Source: Acanthamoeba sp. SK_2022b (lineage: Eukaryota; Discosea; Longamoebia; Acanthamoebidae). From it: 64,000 nt of DNA. The stretch is from positions 248,001 through 312,000 of the forward strand of contig JANDJZ010001747.1 of the NCBI GenBank assembly GCA_027943245.1, read 5' to 3'. Under the pieces are notes generated by a model that had not been told where the DNA came from, did no database searches, and saw nothing but the letters and a program-made list of their open reading frames with translations. The stretch's first letter is position 1; every line of letters starts with the position of its first letter. Shown piece by piece: positions 45,181-55,072 of this stretch. The translations under genes and the position numbers were made by a program.

Positions 45181-46146
45181 TCAGGCCATCTGTGGCTGCT
45201 CGATCAGGTAATGGCTCGGCGTGCCGCGGATCTCCACCAGTTCGCCGTCCAGGCTCTGCGCGTCTTTACGCTTCATCAGCACGAACTGGCCGTTCACGTT
45301 CGCCGCCACGCCGTGCCACGGCGTCAGCCAGTCGTCTTTGGTCGGCATCATGTGGATGCCCATTTTCAGGCTGTCGACCGGCTGCGGGTGAATCGACAGG
45401 CGGATCGCCGCCGGGAAATGTTGCGCCAGCAGGTTGCCCCAGGCCCAGCTGCGTTGGATCACGCCGCAGGCGCGCTGCTTGGCGTCCTTCTGCAGCGCGG
45501 CGTTGGAACCGCTGTAGCCCGGCAGCTGGCTGTCTTCATACAGGAAGCGCGTAATGGCGCGGTACAGCAAGAGGCCCTGTTCGTCCTGCATCAGCTGTTG
45601 CTTGATCGCCTCTTCCGACTCGGCGTAGCCGTCCACCAACAGCCGGCGCAGCAGATCGTAATCGTCGGTATGCTCCGCCAGGCCTTTGACGTCGCCAAGG
45701 TTGAACACGCTCAGGTGCGTCGCACCCACTTCATGCAGCAGGCCTTCAATCTCGCGCTGATAGTGGTTGATCGCTTCGTCGCTGACGCGGATCAGATCGC
45801 CGAACACGTGGCCGTCGGAGCAGATAACGATATGCGCACCCGGCGGGTAATAGAGTTGAATACGCTGGCACAGCGAGTTGAGGAAGATCAGCGACAGCCG
45901 CTCCGCCATGTCCGGCACCGCGCCGATCACCTTGTTGGTGTTGGGCGACTTGGTCGGAAAGGCCGGCAGCACGAATTCGATGCGCTGCTCGTTTTCAATG
46001 AATGCCCGAATGCGCGGCAATTGTACCTGAGTGACCCGCTGTTCTTCTTCGGCAATTGAGGTGTCGCCGTCGGGGAAACGGCGGCGGTATTGCAATAATT
46101 CACGTAGGATTTTTAACGCTATTTCATCTTTCTGAACGCTGTCCAC
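45181..46146 (-). CDS. isnA: L-tyrosine isonitrile synthase, PvcA/IsnA (DIT1) family
   Basis: A 321-residue protein of the DIT1/PvcA family, which converts the amino group of tyrosine (or tryptophan) to an isonitrile using a carbon from ribulose-5-phosphate. Family features seen are VLPAFPTKSPNTNKVIGAVPD near residue 60, CSDGHVFGDLIRVSD, and HPQPVDSLKMGIHM near the C-terminus. The start is GTG 46146 with AGGAG six bases upstream. It is first of the isnA-isnB-GT unit and divergent from a LysR gene. Tyrosine as substrate is inferred from the IsnA-GT pairing. Confidence 0.9.
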   Translation of the reverse strand: MDSVQKDEIALKILRELLQYRRRFPDGDTSIAEEEQRVTQVQLPRIRAFIENEQRIEFVLPAFPTKSPNTNKVIGAVPDMAERLSLIFLNSLCQRIQLYYPPGAHIVICSDGHVFGDLIRVSDEAINHYQREIEGLLHEVGATHLSVFNLGDVKGLAEHTDDYDLLRRLLVDGYAESEEAIKQQLMQDEQGLLLYRAITRFLYEDSQLPGYSGSNAALQKDAKQRACGVIQRSWAWGNLLAQHFPAAIRLSIHPQPVDSLKMGIHMMPTKDDWLTPWHGVAANVNGQFVLMKRKDAQSLDGELVEIRGTPSHYLIEQPQMA

Positions 46147-46236
46147 AATGTGCTCCTGTTGCGATGCGGCGCGGGTGTATTATTGAAAAGCGCAATAAGA
46201 TTTATCAAAAAGAGAAAAAACCTCTGCGAGATAATA

Positions 46237-46331
46237 ATTAGCCCGGCGTTTATATGCTTCAGGCAATATAGAAGAGATGGTGCTATATTATTAGCCCGTA
46301 TAATTCACAATCTTGGTTAAGTTGTGCTTAA
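46237..46331. promoter_or_regulatory. Divergent isnA/LysR control region with repeats
   Basis: The 191-bp gap is much more AT-rich than its surroundings. The 9-mer ATTAGCCCG occurs at 46237-46245 and 46290-46298, 53 bp apart. The inverted repeat TTAAG-TTGTG-CTTAA (46317-46331) abuts the LysR start. A TATAAT at 46299-46304 could be the LysR -10 element. These fit LysR-type operators, but no promoter was mapped. Confidence 0.5.
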
Positions 46332-46337
46332 CAAACT

Positions 46338-47264
46338 ATGAGCAATATTTTAAAACGCATGGCCATTTTCTCAAAAGTGGTCGATTGCGGCGCATTCAGC
46401 ATGGCGGCAAAAGAATTGGGCATGACGACCTCGGCCGTCAGCCAACATATTCGCCAGTTGGAGGAACATCTGGGCATTCAATTACTGTTGCGGTCGACAC
46501 GTTCATTGAGTCTGACCGAAGCCGGATTGTGCTTTTATGAAGATTGCCTGCTGATGATCCATGCCGCCGAACGCGGCCAACAACGGATCGCCGCGCTGCG
46601 TGGCGAACTGGTGGGTGAACTGCGCGTCGCCACCTCGACCGAATTCGCCACCCACTATCTGGTGCCGGCGCTGCAGAGCTTCCTCGACGAGCACCCGCGG
46701 CTCACGCTGCGGCTGGAAATCCACGATGAGAAGATAGACCTCATCACGCAACGCATCGATCTGGCGATACGCGGTGGCGTGCTGGCCGACTCCAGCTACG
46801 TTTCCACGCGGCTGGCGCGCTGCCGCGAAGTGCTGTGCGCCTCGCCGGCCTACCTGGCGCACCACGGCGTGCCGGATTCGCCGCAGGCGCTGACGCATCA
46901 CCACTGGGTGACCTTTACACCGCTCGGCAACCCGCAGTTTGTTCGTCTGATCCATCGCGACGGCGGTGAACACCGCATGCGCATGACCGGGCGCTTGTTC
47001 ACCAACAGCGGTATGGCGATGAAGGAGTTGGCGCTGACCGGCAAGGGTATCATTCGCAATTTCTTCGCCAACGTTGAGCGTGAGTTGCTCAGCGGCGAGC
47101 TGATTGAAATATTGCCCGACTGGCGATTACCGGAAATAAATTGCTATGCCATTATGCCGCGTCGGGAGATTCAGCCATTAAAAGTCCGACGATTGCTGGA
47201 GCATATGAAGCTCTATTTAAAGGAGAAAGGATTAAACGCCTTAGAACATATTCGGCAGGAATAA
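46338..47264 (+). CDS. LysR-type regulator beside the isonitrile cluster
   Basis: A 308-residue LysR regulator. The N-terminal winged helix (MAIFSKVVDCGAFSMAAKEL, TTSAVSQHIRQLEEHLG) is followed by an effector domain resembling the CrgA/AaeR subgroup (GELRVATSTEFATHYLVPAL, DLAIRGGVLADSSYV). It is divergent from isnA, which suggests it controls the cluster; this is positional inference. It lacks a strong ribosome site (GTTGTGCTTAACAAACT before ATG). The sequence after it to 47490 is AT-rich. Confidence 0.88.
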   Translation: MSNILKRMAIFSKVVDCGAFSMAAKELGMTTSAVSQHIRQLEEHLGIQLLLRSTRSLSLTEAGLCFYEDCLLMIHAAERGQQRIAALRGELVGELRVATSTEFATHYLVPALQSFLDEHPRLTLRLEIHDEKIDLITQRIDLAIRGGVLADSSYVSTRLARCREVLCASPAYLAHHGVPDSPQALTHHHWVTFTPLGNPQFVRLIHRDGGEHRMRMTGRLFTNSGMAMKELALTGKGIIRNFFANVERELLSGELIEILPDWRLPEINCYAIMPRREIQPLKVRRLLEHMKLYLKEKGLNALEHIRQE

Positions 47265-47490
47265 AATAAGAAACATCTGCAACACCCATTATTGTAATTA
47301 TTGTAATCACCTTGCCAACGCCAGGCCTTATTTAGATTGCAGACTAATGATACCTTGATTAATGACTTTTCGTCAGCTTATATAATTAATGACACCGACG
47401 CTATTTCAAATACTCAGAATAAATTTGACTTTAGTTAGCAGAAAATTTGAATATGCGCAGCGTTTTATTTTCAATGCCATGCGAATGCCC
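47265..47490. other. AT-rich gap after the LysR gene, no gene seen
   Basis: About 226 bases of low GC between the LysR gene and the ispH terminator. It has a tandem 9-mer (TTATTGTAA twice, near 47292-47309) but no credible ORF, RNA or terminator for the LysR gene. Confidence 0.5.
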
Positions 47491-47520
47491 AAAAAAAACG
47501 GGAAGCCTGGGCTCCCCGTT
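47491..47520 (-). terminator. Intrinsic terminator of the ribF-ispH operon
   Basis: On the minus strand ACGGGGAGCC / GGCTTCCCGT (one mismatch) is followed by eight T (A-run 47491-47498). It lies 19 bp after the ispH stop. Confidence 0.88.
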
Positions 47521-47538
47521 GTCATCCGCCGGCGCCTG

Positions 47539-48492
47539 TCAGTCTATCTGACGAACGTCCACGCGCAGCTCTTTCGGCACTTCGAACACGATGTTCTCTT
47601 CACGCCCGCTGATTTCATGCACGTCCATACCGCCCAGCGCTTTGAGGCGAGAGATCACCTCCTGCACCAGCACGTCCGGCGCTGAGGCACCGGCGGTAAC
47701 GCCGATATGGCGCGCCCCGCTCAGCCAGCTCTCCTGAATATCCGCCGCCGAATCGATAAGATAAGCCGGTTTGCCGACGCGCTGCGCCAGTTCCGCCAGT
47801 CGGTTGGAGTTGGAGGAGTTTTTTGACCCCACCACCAGCACCACGTCCGCATCGCCGGCCAGGTTACGCACCGCTTCCTGACGGTTGGTGGTGGCGTAGC
47901 AAATGTCATCCTTGCGCGGGCCGATAATGCTCGGGAAACGCTGGCGCAGGGCGTCGATCACGTCCGAGGTATCATCTACCGACAGCGTGGTCTGCGTCAT
48001 GAAGCACAGGTTGCTTTCATCTTTCACCTGCAGCTTCCACACGTCTTCCGGCGACTCGACCAGGTACATGCCGCCCTGCGGGTTGCTGTACTGGCCCATG
48101 GTGCCTTCCACTTCCGGGTGCCCGGCGTGGCCAATCAGAATCGCTTCGGTGCCGCGGCGGCTGGCGCGCGCCACTTCCATATGCACCTTGGTCACCAGCG
48201 GGCAAGTGGCGTCGAACAGCATGGTCAGATCGCGCGCCTTGGCTTCGGCGCGCACCGCCTGAGAAACGCCGTGCGCCGAGAAGATCAGGATAGAGCCGTC
48301 CGGCACTTCCGCGATCTCTTCGATAAACACCGCGCCGCGCTCACGCAGGCTGTCGACCACGTAGCGGTTGTGCACCACTTCATGCCGCACGTAGATCGGT
48401 GCGCCATACAGTTCCAGCGCGCGTTCCACGATGCTGATCGCACGATCAACCCCGGCGCAGAAGCCGCGCGGGTTAGCCAGCAATATTTGCAT
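47539..48492 (-). CDS. ispH: 4-hydroxy-3-methylbut-2-enyl diphosphate reductase
   Basis: A 317-residue 4Fe-4S enzyme, the last step of the MEP isoprenoid pathway. The three cluster cysteines are in [22 protein letters not shown] and [16 protein letters not shown] precedes ATG 48492 by six bases. Its start overlaps the end of fkpB by 20 bp. It ends the ribF-ileS-lspA-fkpB-ispH unit, as in E. coli. Confidence 0.97.
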   Translation of the reverse strand: MQILLANPRGFCAGVDRAISIVERALELYGAPIYVRHEVVHNRYVVDSLRERGAVFIEEIAEVPDGSILIFSAHGVSQAVRAEAKARDLTMLFDATCPLVTKVHMEVARASRRGTEAILIGHAGHPEVEGTMGQYSNPQGGMYLVESPEDVWKLQVKDESNLCFMTQTTLSVDDTSDVIDALRQRFPSIIGPRKDDICYATTNRQEAVRNLAGDADVVLVVGSKNSSNSNRLAELAQRVGKPAYLIDSAADIQESWLSGARHIGVTAGASAPDVLVQEVISRLKALGGMDVHEISGREENIVFEVPKELRVDVRQID

Positions 48493-48943
48493 GCATCTCC
48501 TCCTGCTGCGGATCGATCTCCAGCACTTCGATATCGAAGGTCACCGGATGGCCCGCCAGCGGATGGTTGAAATCGACGGTGATCGAATCTTCCGCCACCG
48601 CGCGCACCACGCCCGGCATTTCACTGCCGTCGATGGCGGTAAACAGCATGATGGTGCCCACGTCCGGCACGCCGGTTTCCGCGAAGTCGCGGCGCGAGAA
48701 GAACTGGACCAGATCCGGGTTCTCCGCGCCGAACGCCGCTTCCGGCTGCAGGGTAAAGGCGCATTTGTCGCCCGCGCGCAGGCCAAGCAGCTGCGCTTCC
48801 AGCGGTGCCGACAGGCTGCCGTCACCCAGGCGGAACAGCGCCGGCTTGCCGCTGCTGCGGGTGGATTCGGCGGTCGAACCGTCTTCCAGTTTCAGCGTAA
48901 AGTGAACCAGCACCGCGCTGTCACTGATAACCTGAGCCGTCAT
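48473..48943 (-). CDS. fkpB: FKBP-type peptidyl-prolyl isomerase FkpB (SlpA)
   Basis: A 156-residue FKBP with the insert-in-flap architecture: FKBP strands ([31 protein letters not shown]) and the IF domain ([11 protein letters not shown]). ATG 48943 follows AAAGGTGAG at proper spacing; a GTG three codons upstream is too near that site. It begins 1 bp after the lspA stop. It is longer than E. coli FkpB (149) by a few C-terminal residues encoded in the ispH overlap. Confidence 0.94.
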   Translation of the reverse strand: MTAQVISDSAVLVHFTLKLEDGSTAESTRSSGKPALFRLGDGSLSAPLEAQLLGLRAGDKCAFTLQPEAAFGAENPDLVQFFSRRDFAETGVPDVGTIMLFTAIDGSEMPGVVRAVAEDSITVDFNHPLAGHPVTFDIEVLEIDPQQEEMHANIAG

Positions 48944-48944
48944 A

Positions 48945-49454
48945 TTACTCACCTTTACTCTTTGCGTCTTTGTTCGCCGGCGACAGGAAACCTTCCAGCA
49001 CGATCATCGCCGCGCCCACGCAGATGAAGCTGTCCGCCAGATTGAAGGTCGGGTAGTGCCAGTCACCGACGTAGAAGTCGATGAAATCGACCACGAAACC
49101 GTGCCACAGGCGATCGAACAGATTGCCCAACGCCCCGCCGATAATAAAGGCGTAGGCGATGTTGTTCAGCTTCTGCTGCGCGGTGCTGCGGTACATCATC
49201 ACCAGCAGCACCGCAACGATGGCGATGGCGATGCCGGCGAAGAACCAGCGCTGCCAGCCGCCATGGTCGGCCAGGAAGCTGAACGCAGCGCCGTAGTTGC
49301 GCGCGTAAAACAGGTTGAACGACGGGATCAACGGCTGGGACTGGCCCAGCGTAAAGTTAGCGAGGATCCACTGCTTGCTGCCAAAATCCAGCGCCAGCAC
49401 CGCCACCACAACCCACAGCCAACGCAGGCCGGTCGAACAAATTGATTTACTCAT
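48945..49454 (-). CDS. lspA: Lipoprotein signal peptidase
   Basis: A 169-residue inner-membrane aspartyl protease that removes lipoprotein signal peptides. Four membrane helices; the catalytic aspartates are in [20 protein letters not shown] and [14 protein letters not shown] 49454 ([14 protein letters not shown]) matches E. coli; the frame is open 14 codons upstream into the ileS end. 13 bp after ileS. Confidence 0.96.
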   Translation of the reverse strand: MSKSICSTGLRWLWVVVAVLALDFGSKQWILANFTLGQSQPLIPSFNLFYARNYGAAFSFLADHGGWQRWFFAGIAIAIVAVLLVMMYRSTAQQKLNNIAYAFIIGGALGNLFDRLWHGFVVDFIDFYVGDWHYPTFNLADSFICVGAAMIVLEGFLSPANKDAKSKGE

Positions 49455-49467
49455 CAGGCGCGAGTTC

Positions 49468-51541
49468 TCAGGCAAAGTTACGCTTCTCGCCGTCACCGGC
49501 GACGTTGCTCACACAGCGGCCGCAGATGTCTGCGTGTTCCGCCACCAGGCCGATATCGGTGGTGTAATGCCAGCAGCGCGGGCACTTCTCACCCGGTGCC
49601 GTGCTGAAGGCGATCTTCAGCCCTTTCAGCAGCTCGGAAGCCTGCGCGTCGGCCGGCGCATCCGCCAATGGCGCAACGCTTGCCGCAGAGGTCAGCAGCA
49701 CGAAGCGCAGCTCATCCTGCAGGCTGTTCAGGCGCGCCGCCAGCTCGCTGTCGGCATACAGCGTTACCGCCGCTTCCAGCGAACCGCCGAGGCGTTTGTC
49801 GGCACGCGCCTGCTCCAGCACCTTGTTCACTTCGCCGCGCACTTTCAGCAGTTCGGCCCAGAAAGCGTCGTTCATCGGCTCGCCTTCCGCCAGCCCGAAC
49901 AGGCCGTCGTACCACTCTTCGGTAAACACGTACTGCGCGCGTTTGCCCGGCATGAAGCCCCAGATCTCGTCCGCAGTGAACGACATGATCGGCGCCATCC
50001 AGCGCACCAGCGCTTCCACGATGTGATACAGCGCGGTCTGGCAGCTGCGGCGGGCGACGCTGTCGCTCTTCGCGGTGTACTGACGATCCTTGATGATATC
50101 CAGATAGAAGGAGCCCATCTCGACCGAGCAGAACTGCATCAGACGCTGCACCACTTCGTGGAAATCGTAGTTGGCGTAAGCCTGCTCGATATCCTGCTGC
50201 GCCGCCAGCGCACGGCCGACCGCCCAGCGATCCAGCACCACCATGTCTTCCGGCGCCACGCAATCGGTGCTCGGCTCGAACCCGTTCAGGTTGGCCAGCA
50301 GGAAACGCGCGGTGTTGCGGATGCGGCGATAAGAATCGGCGGAACGCTTGAGGATCTCGTCGGAGACCGCGATTTCGCCGGTGTAATCGGTCGATGCTAC
50401 CCACAGACGCAGAATGTCGCCGCCCAGCTTGTTCATCACGTCCTGCGGGCTGACGGTGTTGCCGATCGACTTGGACATCTTGCGGCCCTGGCCGTCGACG
50501 GTGAAGCCGTGGGTCAGCACTTCTTTATAAGGCGCCTTGCCTTTCATCGCGGTGGAGATCATCAGCGATGACATGAACCAGCCGCGGTGTTGGTCGGAGC
50601 CTTCCAGATACATGTCGGCGCTGTGGCCCTGGAACTCAGGGCGCACGTCAACCACCGAAGCGTGGGTGGAACCGGAGTCGAACCACACGTCCAGCGTATC
50701 CGGCACTTTCACGTAGTCGGCGGCTTCCGCGCCGAGGATGTCGGCCGCGTCCAGATCCCACCAGGCCTGAATGCCGTCTTGCTCGACGCGCTTGGCCACT
50801 TCTTCCATCAGCTCAACGGTGCGCGGGTGCAGCTGCTCGGTTTCTTTGTGCACGAACAGCGACATCGGCACGCCCCAGGTGCGCTGACGCGAGATGCACC
50901 AGTCCGGGCGGTTGGCCACCATCATTTCGATGCGCGCCTGGCCCCAATCCGGGATCCACTGCACGCCTTTGATCTCTTCCAGCGACTGCTGACGCAGGCC
51001 TTTCTGATCCATGCTGACGAACCATTGCGGCGTGGCGCGGAAGATGATCGGCGTCTTGTGGCGCCAGCAGCACGGATAGCTGTGCAGGAACTTCTCGACG
51101 TGCAGCAGCGCGCCTTTCTCACGCAGCAGGTCGACGATCAGATCGTTGGCCTTGAAGACGAACTTGCCGTCCAGCAGCGGGTGAGTGCCGGTCAGGTAGC
51201 AGCCGTTCGGCCCTACCGGGTTGGCGATCTCCAGACCGTATTTTTGGCTGATGACGAAGTCATCCGGGCCATGACCGCCTGCGGTGTGCACCGCGCCGGT
51301 ACCGGCGTCCAGCGTCACGTGCTCGCCGAGGATCGCCGGCACGTCGAAGCCCATGAACGGGTGATTGAAGCGCAGCAGCTCCAGATCGGCGCCTTTGCAG
51401 CTGCCCAGCACCGTCCACTCGGTGATGCCGGCGCGTTTCATCACGCTTTCCACCAGCTCGGCCGCCAGGATCAGGCACTGGCCGTCAACCTGCACCAGCT
51501 GATAGGTGAAGTCCGGGTGCAGCGAGATCGCGCGGTTGGCC

Positions 51542-51575
<34 letters not shown>

Positions 51576-52284
51576 GGGAGATAGTCCCGTTGAAGTGGCT
51601 CACGCCGAACTTGGCCGCCACGGCAGCCGCGTCGGCCGCATGGAAGGTCACGTCGATCGACGGCGAAGTCTTGTCGTAGTACTCCACTTCCGCTTCCGCC
51701 AGCGACGATCCGCAGTCGGTGCACCAGTGAACCGGCTTGGCGCCTTTCAGCAGGTGGCCGTTGCTGATGATCTTGCCCAGCGCGCGGATGATGTTGGCTT
51801 CGGTTTTGAAGTCCATGGTCAGGTATGGGCGATCCCAGTCGCCCAGCACGCCCAGGCGGATGAAGTCCTTCTTCTGGCCTTCAACCTGCTCGGCCGCGTA
51901 CTCGCGGCACTTCTGGCGGAACTCGGCCGCCGTCAGCTTCTCGCCCGGTTTGCCGTACAGCTGTTCAACCTTCAGTTCGATAGGCAGGCCGTGGCAGTCC
52001 CAACCCGGCACATAAGGCGAGTCGAAGCCGGCCATCCCTTTCGACTTGATGATAATGTCTTTGAGAATCTTGTTAACCGAGTGACCAATGTGAATGCTGC
52101 CGTTCGCATACGGAGGGCCGTCATGCAAAATGAAGGTTTTTTTGCCCTTTTTGGCAGTACGAATAATCCCGTACAGATCCTGTTCATACCAACGTTGCAG
52201 CATGCCAGGTTCGCGCTTGGCGAGGTCGCCGCGCATCGGGAACCCTGTTTCCGGCAAGTTCAGGGTATTCTTGTAGTCACTCAT
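49468..52284 (-). CDS. ileS: Isoleucyl-tRNA synthetase
   Basis: A 938-residue class I synthetase (E. coli 938). HIGH is in [24 protein letters not shown] is in [12 protein letters not shown], and the C-terminal zinc cysteines are [10 protein letters not shown] and CGRCVSN. The editing domain is present between. It follows ribF by 32 bp. Confidence 0.98.
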
Positions 52285-52316
52285 TAGATTCTCGGTTCCG
52301 TTTTCGGCTATAGAGA

Positions 52317-53255
52317 TTAAACCGGTGTCTGTAGCCCGAAGAACTTCCGGGCCGTCACCACATCATTGGCGATTTGCTGCTTCAGGGCATCGAGCGAAGC
52401 AAACCGTTGTTCATTGCGCAATTTTGCGCGGAGCACCACCTCAATATGGCGCCCGTAAAGATCCATTGTGACATCCAGCAGATGCACTTCCAGCTGCTGG
52501 CGCACGCCGGCGACGGTCGGGCGCGTACCGATATTGGCCACGCCCGGCAGCGGCTGCGGCCCCAGGCCGTACACTTCTACCGCATACACCCCTTTCACCG
52601 GCGCCACCAGGCGCTTGAGCGGCAGGTTGGCGGTCGGGAAGCCGATGGTGCGGCCCAGCTCGTCGCCGTGCACCACGCGCCCGGAAATGCTGTACGGGTG
52701 GCCCAGCAGGGTCTCCGCCAGCGGCAGATCGTCCTCGCTCAGCGCGGTGCGGATCGCGGTGCTGCTGATGCGCCGCTCGCCTTCGCGGAAGGTCGGGGTG
52801 CTGACCACCTCGAAGCAGTACTCTTTTCCGGCCTGCTGCAATAGCGGAAAATCGCCCTGACGCCCGGCGCCAAAGCGAAAATCATCCCCCACCATCAGGA
52901 ATTTGACGCCCAGTTTTTCCACCAGCAGCTCGGCGACGAACGCCTGCGCGGTGTTGGCGGCAAAACGCGGATCGAACTTGACGCACAGCAGGTAATCGAC
53001 GCCCGCCTGCGCCAGGTAGTTGGCCTTGTCGCGCAGGCGCGTCAAACGGGCCGGCGCTTTGTCTGCGGCGAACATCTCCAGCGGCTGCGGCTCAAAGATC
53101 ATGACCATTACCGGCAGCCCGAGGCGTTGCCCTTGTTGCTTCAACTGCTCCAGCAGCGCCTGATGACCGCGGTGTACGCCGTCAAAGTTGCCGATGGTGA
53201 GCACGCAACCATGGTGGCGCGCCCGGATATTGTGAATGCCGCGAATTAGCTCCAT
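52317..53255 (-). CDS. ribF: Bifunctional riboflavin kinase / FMN adenylyltransferase
   Basis: A 312-residue enzyme making FMN and FAD. The N-terminal adenylyltransferase has [16 protein letters not shown]; the C-terminal kinase has [13 protein letters not shown] and [23 protein letters not shown] motifs. Length equals E. coli RibF (313). First gene of the ribF-ispH unit, divergent from rpsT. Confidence 0.97.
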   Translation of the reverse strand: MELIRGIHNIRARHHGCVLTIGNFDGVHRGHQALLEQLKQQGQRLGLPVMVMIFEPQPLEMFAADKAPARLTRLRDKANYLAQAGVDYLLCVKFDPRFAANTAQAFVAELLVEKLGVKFLMVGDDFRFGAGRQGDFPLLQQAGKEYCFEVVSTPTFREGERRISSTAIRTALSEDDLPLAETLLGHPYSISGRVVHGDELGRTIGFPTANLPLKRLVAPVKGVYAVEVYGLGPQPLPGVANIGTRPTVAGVRQQLEVHLLDVTMDLYGRHIEVVLRAKLRNEQRFASLDALKQQIANDVVTARKFFGLQTPV

Positions 53256-53568
53256 AGCTGGCTCAAAACAGTGGAAATCGGCGGATTATACCTTGTACAG
53301 CCGGTAAGGTTAACCCGCGATTGGTGCCTTTATGTAATAGACATACCATACCGGAGATAATCTGCGCGTGAAACGGCTTCGCCGCAGTTTATCCGGCGCC
53401 GCCGGGCCGATTCTCGACCGCGGCCAACGGCTTGCGTCCGCCGCGGCAAAACATTGGCGAATTTTCTCGCGAAACACTGTATTCCCAAGAGCGAAGCTGG
53501 TAAAATCCTGCGCCATCACAACGTAGCGAGTGCCGCCTGTACAAACGGCGCTTATTTGCACAAATCCA
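53256..53568. other. Gap between ribF and the rpsT promoter, no gene seen
   Basis: About 310 bases between the divergent ribF start and the rpsT promoter. It should hold the ribF promoter and possibly an upstream rpsT promoter (a TAAAAT occurs near 53500). The minus-strand 83-codon ORF in it has no ribosome site or recognisable sequence. Confidence 0.5.
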
Positions 53569-53597
53569 TTGACAAACGAAGGCTAAAAGGGCATATT
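53569..53597 (+). promoter_or_regulatory. rpsT promoter (sigma-70)
   Basis: TTGACA at 53569-53574, a 17-bp spacer and CATATT at 53592-53597, followed by a GC-rich CCTCGG discriminator typical of stringently controlled ribosomal promoters. The sequence is almost the E. coli rpsT promoter. It is about 50 bp before the start codon. Confidence 0.85.
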
Positions 53598-53645
53598 CCT
53601 CGGCCTTTGAATTGTCCTCAATAGAATATATTTGGGAGTTGGACC

Positions 53646-53909
53646 TTGGCTAATATCAAATCAGCTAAGAAACGCGCCGTACAGTCTGAGAAACGCCGCA
53701 AGCATAACGCTAGCCGTCGCTCAATGGTGCGTACCTTCATCAAGAAGGTAGACGCAGCTATCGCAGCTGGCGACAAAGAAGCAGCACAAACTGCATTCCT
53801 GGTAATGCAGCCACTGGTGGACCGTCAGGCAGCTAAAGGCCTGATCCACAAAAACAAAGCAGCGCGTCATAAGTCAAACCTGACTGCACGCATCAACGCA
53901 ATGCAATAA
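53646..53909 (+). CDS. rpsT: 30S ribosomal protein S20; TTG start
   Basis: An 87-residue basic protein binding the 5' domain of 16S rRNA. It begins TTG GCT AAT ATC AAA, and the leader GGGAGTTGGACC before it matches E. coli rpsT, where the UUG start is part of autoregulation. The [20 protein letters not shown] start is characteristic. Monocistronic, with its own promoter and terminator. Confidence 0.98.
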   Translation: MANIKSAKKRAVQSEKRRKHNASRRSMVRTFIKKVDAAIAAGDKEAAQTAFLVMQPLVDRQAAKGLIHKNKAARHKSNLTARINAMQ

Positions 53910-53930
53910 GCATTTCGTTATCTGCTTGAT

Positions 53931-53957
53931 AAAAAAACCGGCTCAGGCCGGTTTTTT
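53931..53957. terminator. Bidirectional terminator between rpsT and nhaR
   Basis: Stem ACCGGC / GCCGGT extended by A7/T7 arms, loop TCAG. Both strands have a seven-T run after the stem, so it can serve the convergent rpsT and nhaR transcripts. Confidence 0.92.
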
Positions 53958-53980
53958 TACGCCCTGCGTTCAGTGAACCA

Positions 53981-54880
53981 CTAGCAGGAAAACAGCGCCG
54001 AGAAGTCTTTGTTGCACACGCGCTGCACCGCCGGATGCTGGATCATGCGCTCGGCGAAGATGATGTAGTACTCCTCCTGCACGCTGTCGATGCGCCCAAT
54101 CTCCACCACGTTGTCATCGTTATAGGTATCCTGCGCATACAGCGTCGGCGCCACGAAAATCGCATTGTGGTACATGCCGAAAGCCTTCATCAGCGCCGCA
54201 TCGTCGAACTCACCCAGGATCTCCACCTGAATGCCCTGCGTATTGAACCAGTTGAGCAACTTGCGCCCCAGCATCGAGCGGCGGCCGGGGATCAGCAGCT
54301 TGCGCTGCTCCAGACAGGCCGGGAACGGCAGCTCCGGCGCCGGCTGGCGGCAGAAGAAGCTGATGCCGCACTCGCCCAGCTTCAGCGAGAACAGCCCTTC
54401 CTGCTGGCTGGAATCCACCGGGCAATCCGACAGGATCATATCCAGCTTGTGCTGGCTGAGCTGCTCCAACAGCATCTCGTGCGTCGATTCAAAACAGCGC
54501 AGGTGGATCTGTTCGTTGTCCACCACTACCGCCGCTTCCAACACCTGGCTGACCAGGCGCTTCGACAGCGCGTCCGCCACGCCAACGTCGAACAGCAGGT
54601 TCGACTCTTTGCGGTAGTTGACGATATCCAGCATTTCCTGGCTGAGCATAAACATCTTGTCGGCATAGCGGAACACCAGCTGCCCCAACTCCGAAGGCAC
54701 CAACCCGCGCCCCTGGCGTTTGAACAGCTTGCCGTCCAACCGCTCCTCCAGCGCTTTGATCTGGCCGGTGATGGTCTGTGGCGTCAAAAACAACGCTTCG
54801 GCGGCACCGACCACGGAACCGGCCTTGCAGACCTGCCAGAAATAGTAAAGGTGATTAAAGTTGATATGCGACATCCTCAC
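53981..54880 (-). CDS. nhaR: Transcriptional activator NhaR (LysR family)
   Basis: A 299-residue LysR regulator that activates nhaA in response to Na+. The N-terminal [19 protein letters not shown] and [19 protein letters not shown] match E. coli NhaR. The start is GTG 54880 with AAGGAG eight bases upstream; this corresponds to the E. coli start two residues before MSHIN. It lies downstream of nhaA on the same strand, as in the E. coli nhaAR operon. Confidence 0.95.
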   Translation of the reverse strand: MRMSHINFNHLYYFWQVCKAGSVVGAAEALFLTPQTITGQIKALEERLDGKLFKRQGRGLVPSELGQLVFRYADKMFMLSQEMLDIVNYRKESNLLFDVGVADALSKRLVSQVLEAAVVVDNEQIHLRCFESTHEMLLEQLSQHKLDMILSDCPVDSSQQEGLFSLKLGECGISFFCRQPAPELPFPACLEQRKLLIPGRRSMLGRKLLNWFNTQGIQVEILGEFDDAALMKAFGMYHNAIFVAPTLYAQDTYNDDNVVEIGRIDSVQEEYYIIFAERMIQHPAVQRVCNKDFSALFSC

Positions 54881-55045
54881 GAGCGGCTCTCCTTAACAAC
54901 GTTTCGCAGCGGCAAACGGTGTGCCGTGACGAGCGACAAACTTCCTTTCCCTGCTTCAGACAACGTATAGCCCCATTAGTCCCAACGAAGAACGGCCGAA
55001 GCTGCACATATTTTATACCGCGCAGCTCCGACCAGCCATTTTATT

Positions 55046-55066
55046 GTGTGCCCTTATCGGGCACAC
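55046..55066 (-). other. Hairpin after nhaA without T-run
   Basis: An 8-bp perfect stem GTGTGCCC / GGGCACAC with loop TTATC lies 6 bp after the nhaA stop. Sequence beyond it on the minus strand (AATAAAATGG) is not T-rich, so it may stabilise the nhaA mRNA rather than terminate, allowing nhaR readthrough. Confidence 0.5.
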
Positions 55067-55072
55067 GCAGGA

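Noticed and set aside
47389..47685. 98-codon plus-strand ORF after the LysR gene
   Set aside because: It runs through the ispH terminator and the antisense of the ispH end, has no ribosome site, and shows no homology I recognise.
53310..53561. Minus-strand 83-codon ORF between ribF and rpsT
   Set aside because: No ribosome site, no recognisable sequence, and it overlaps the upstream control region of rpsT.
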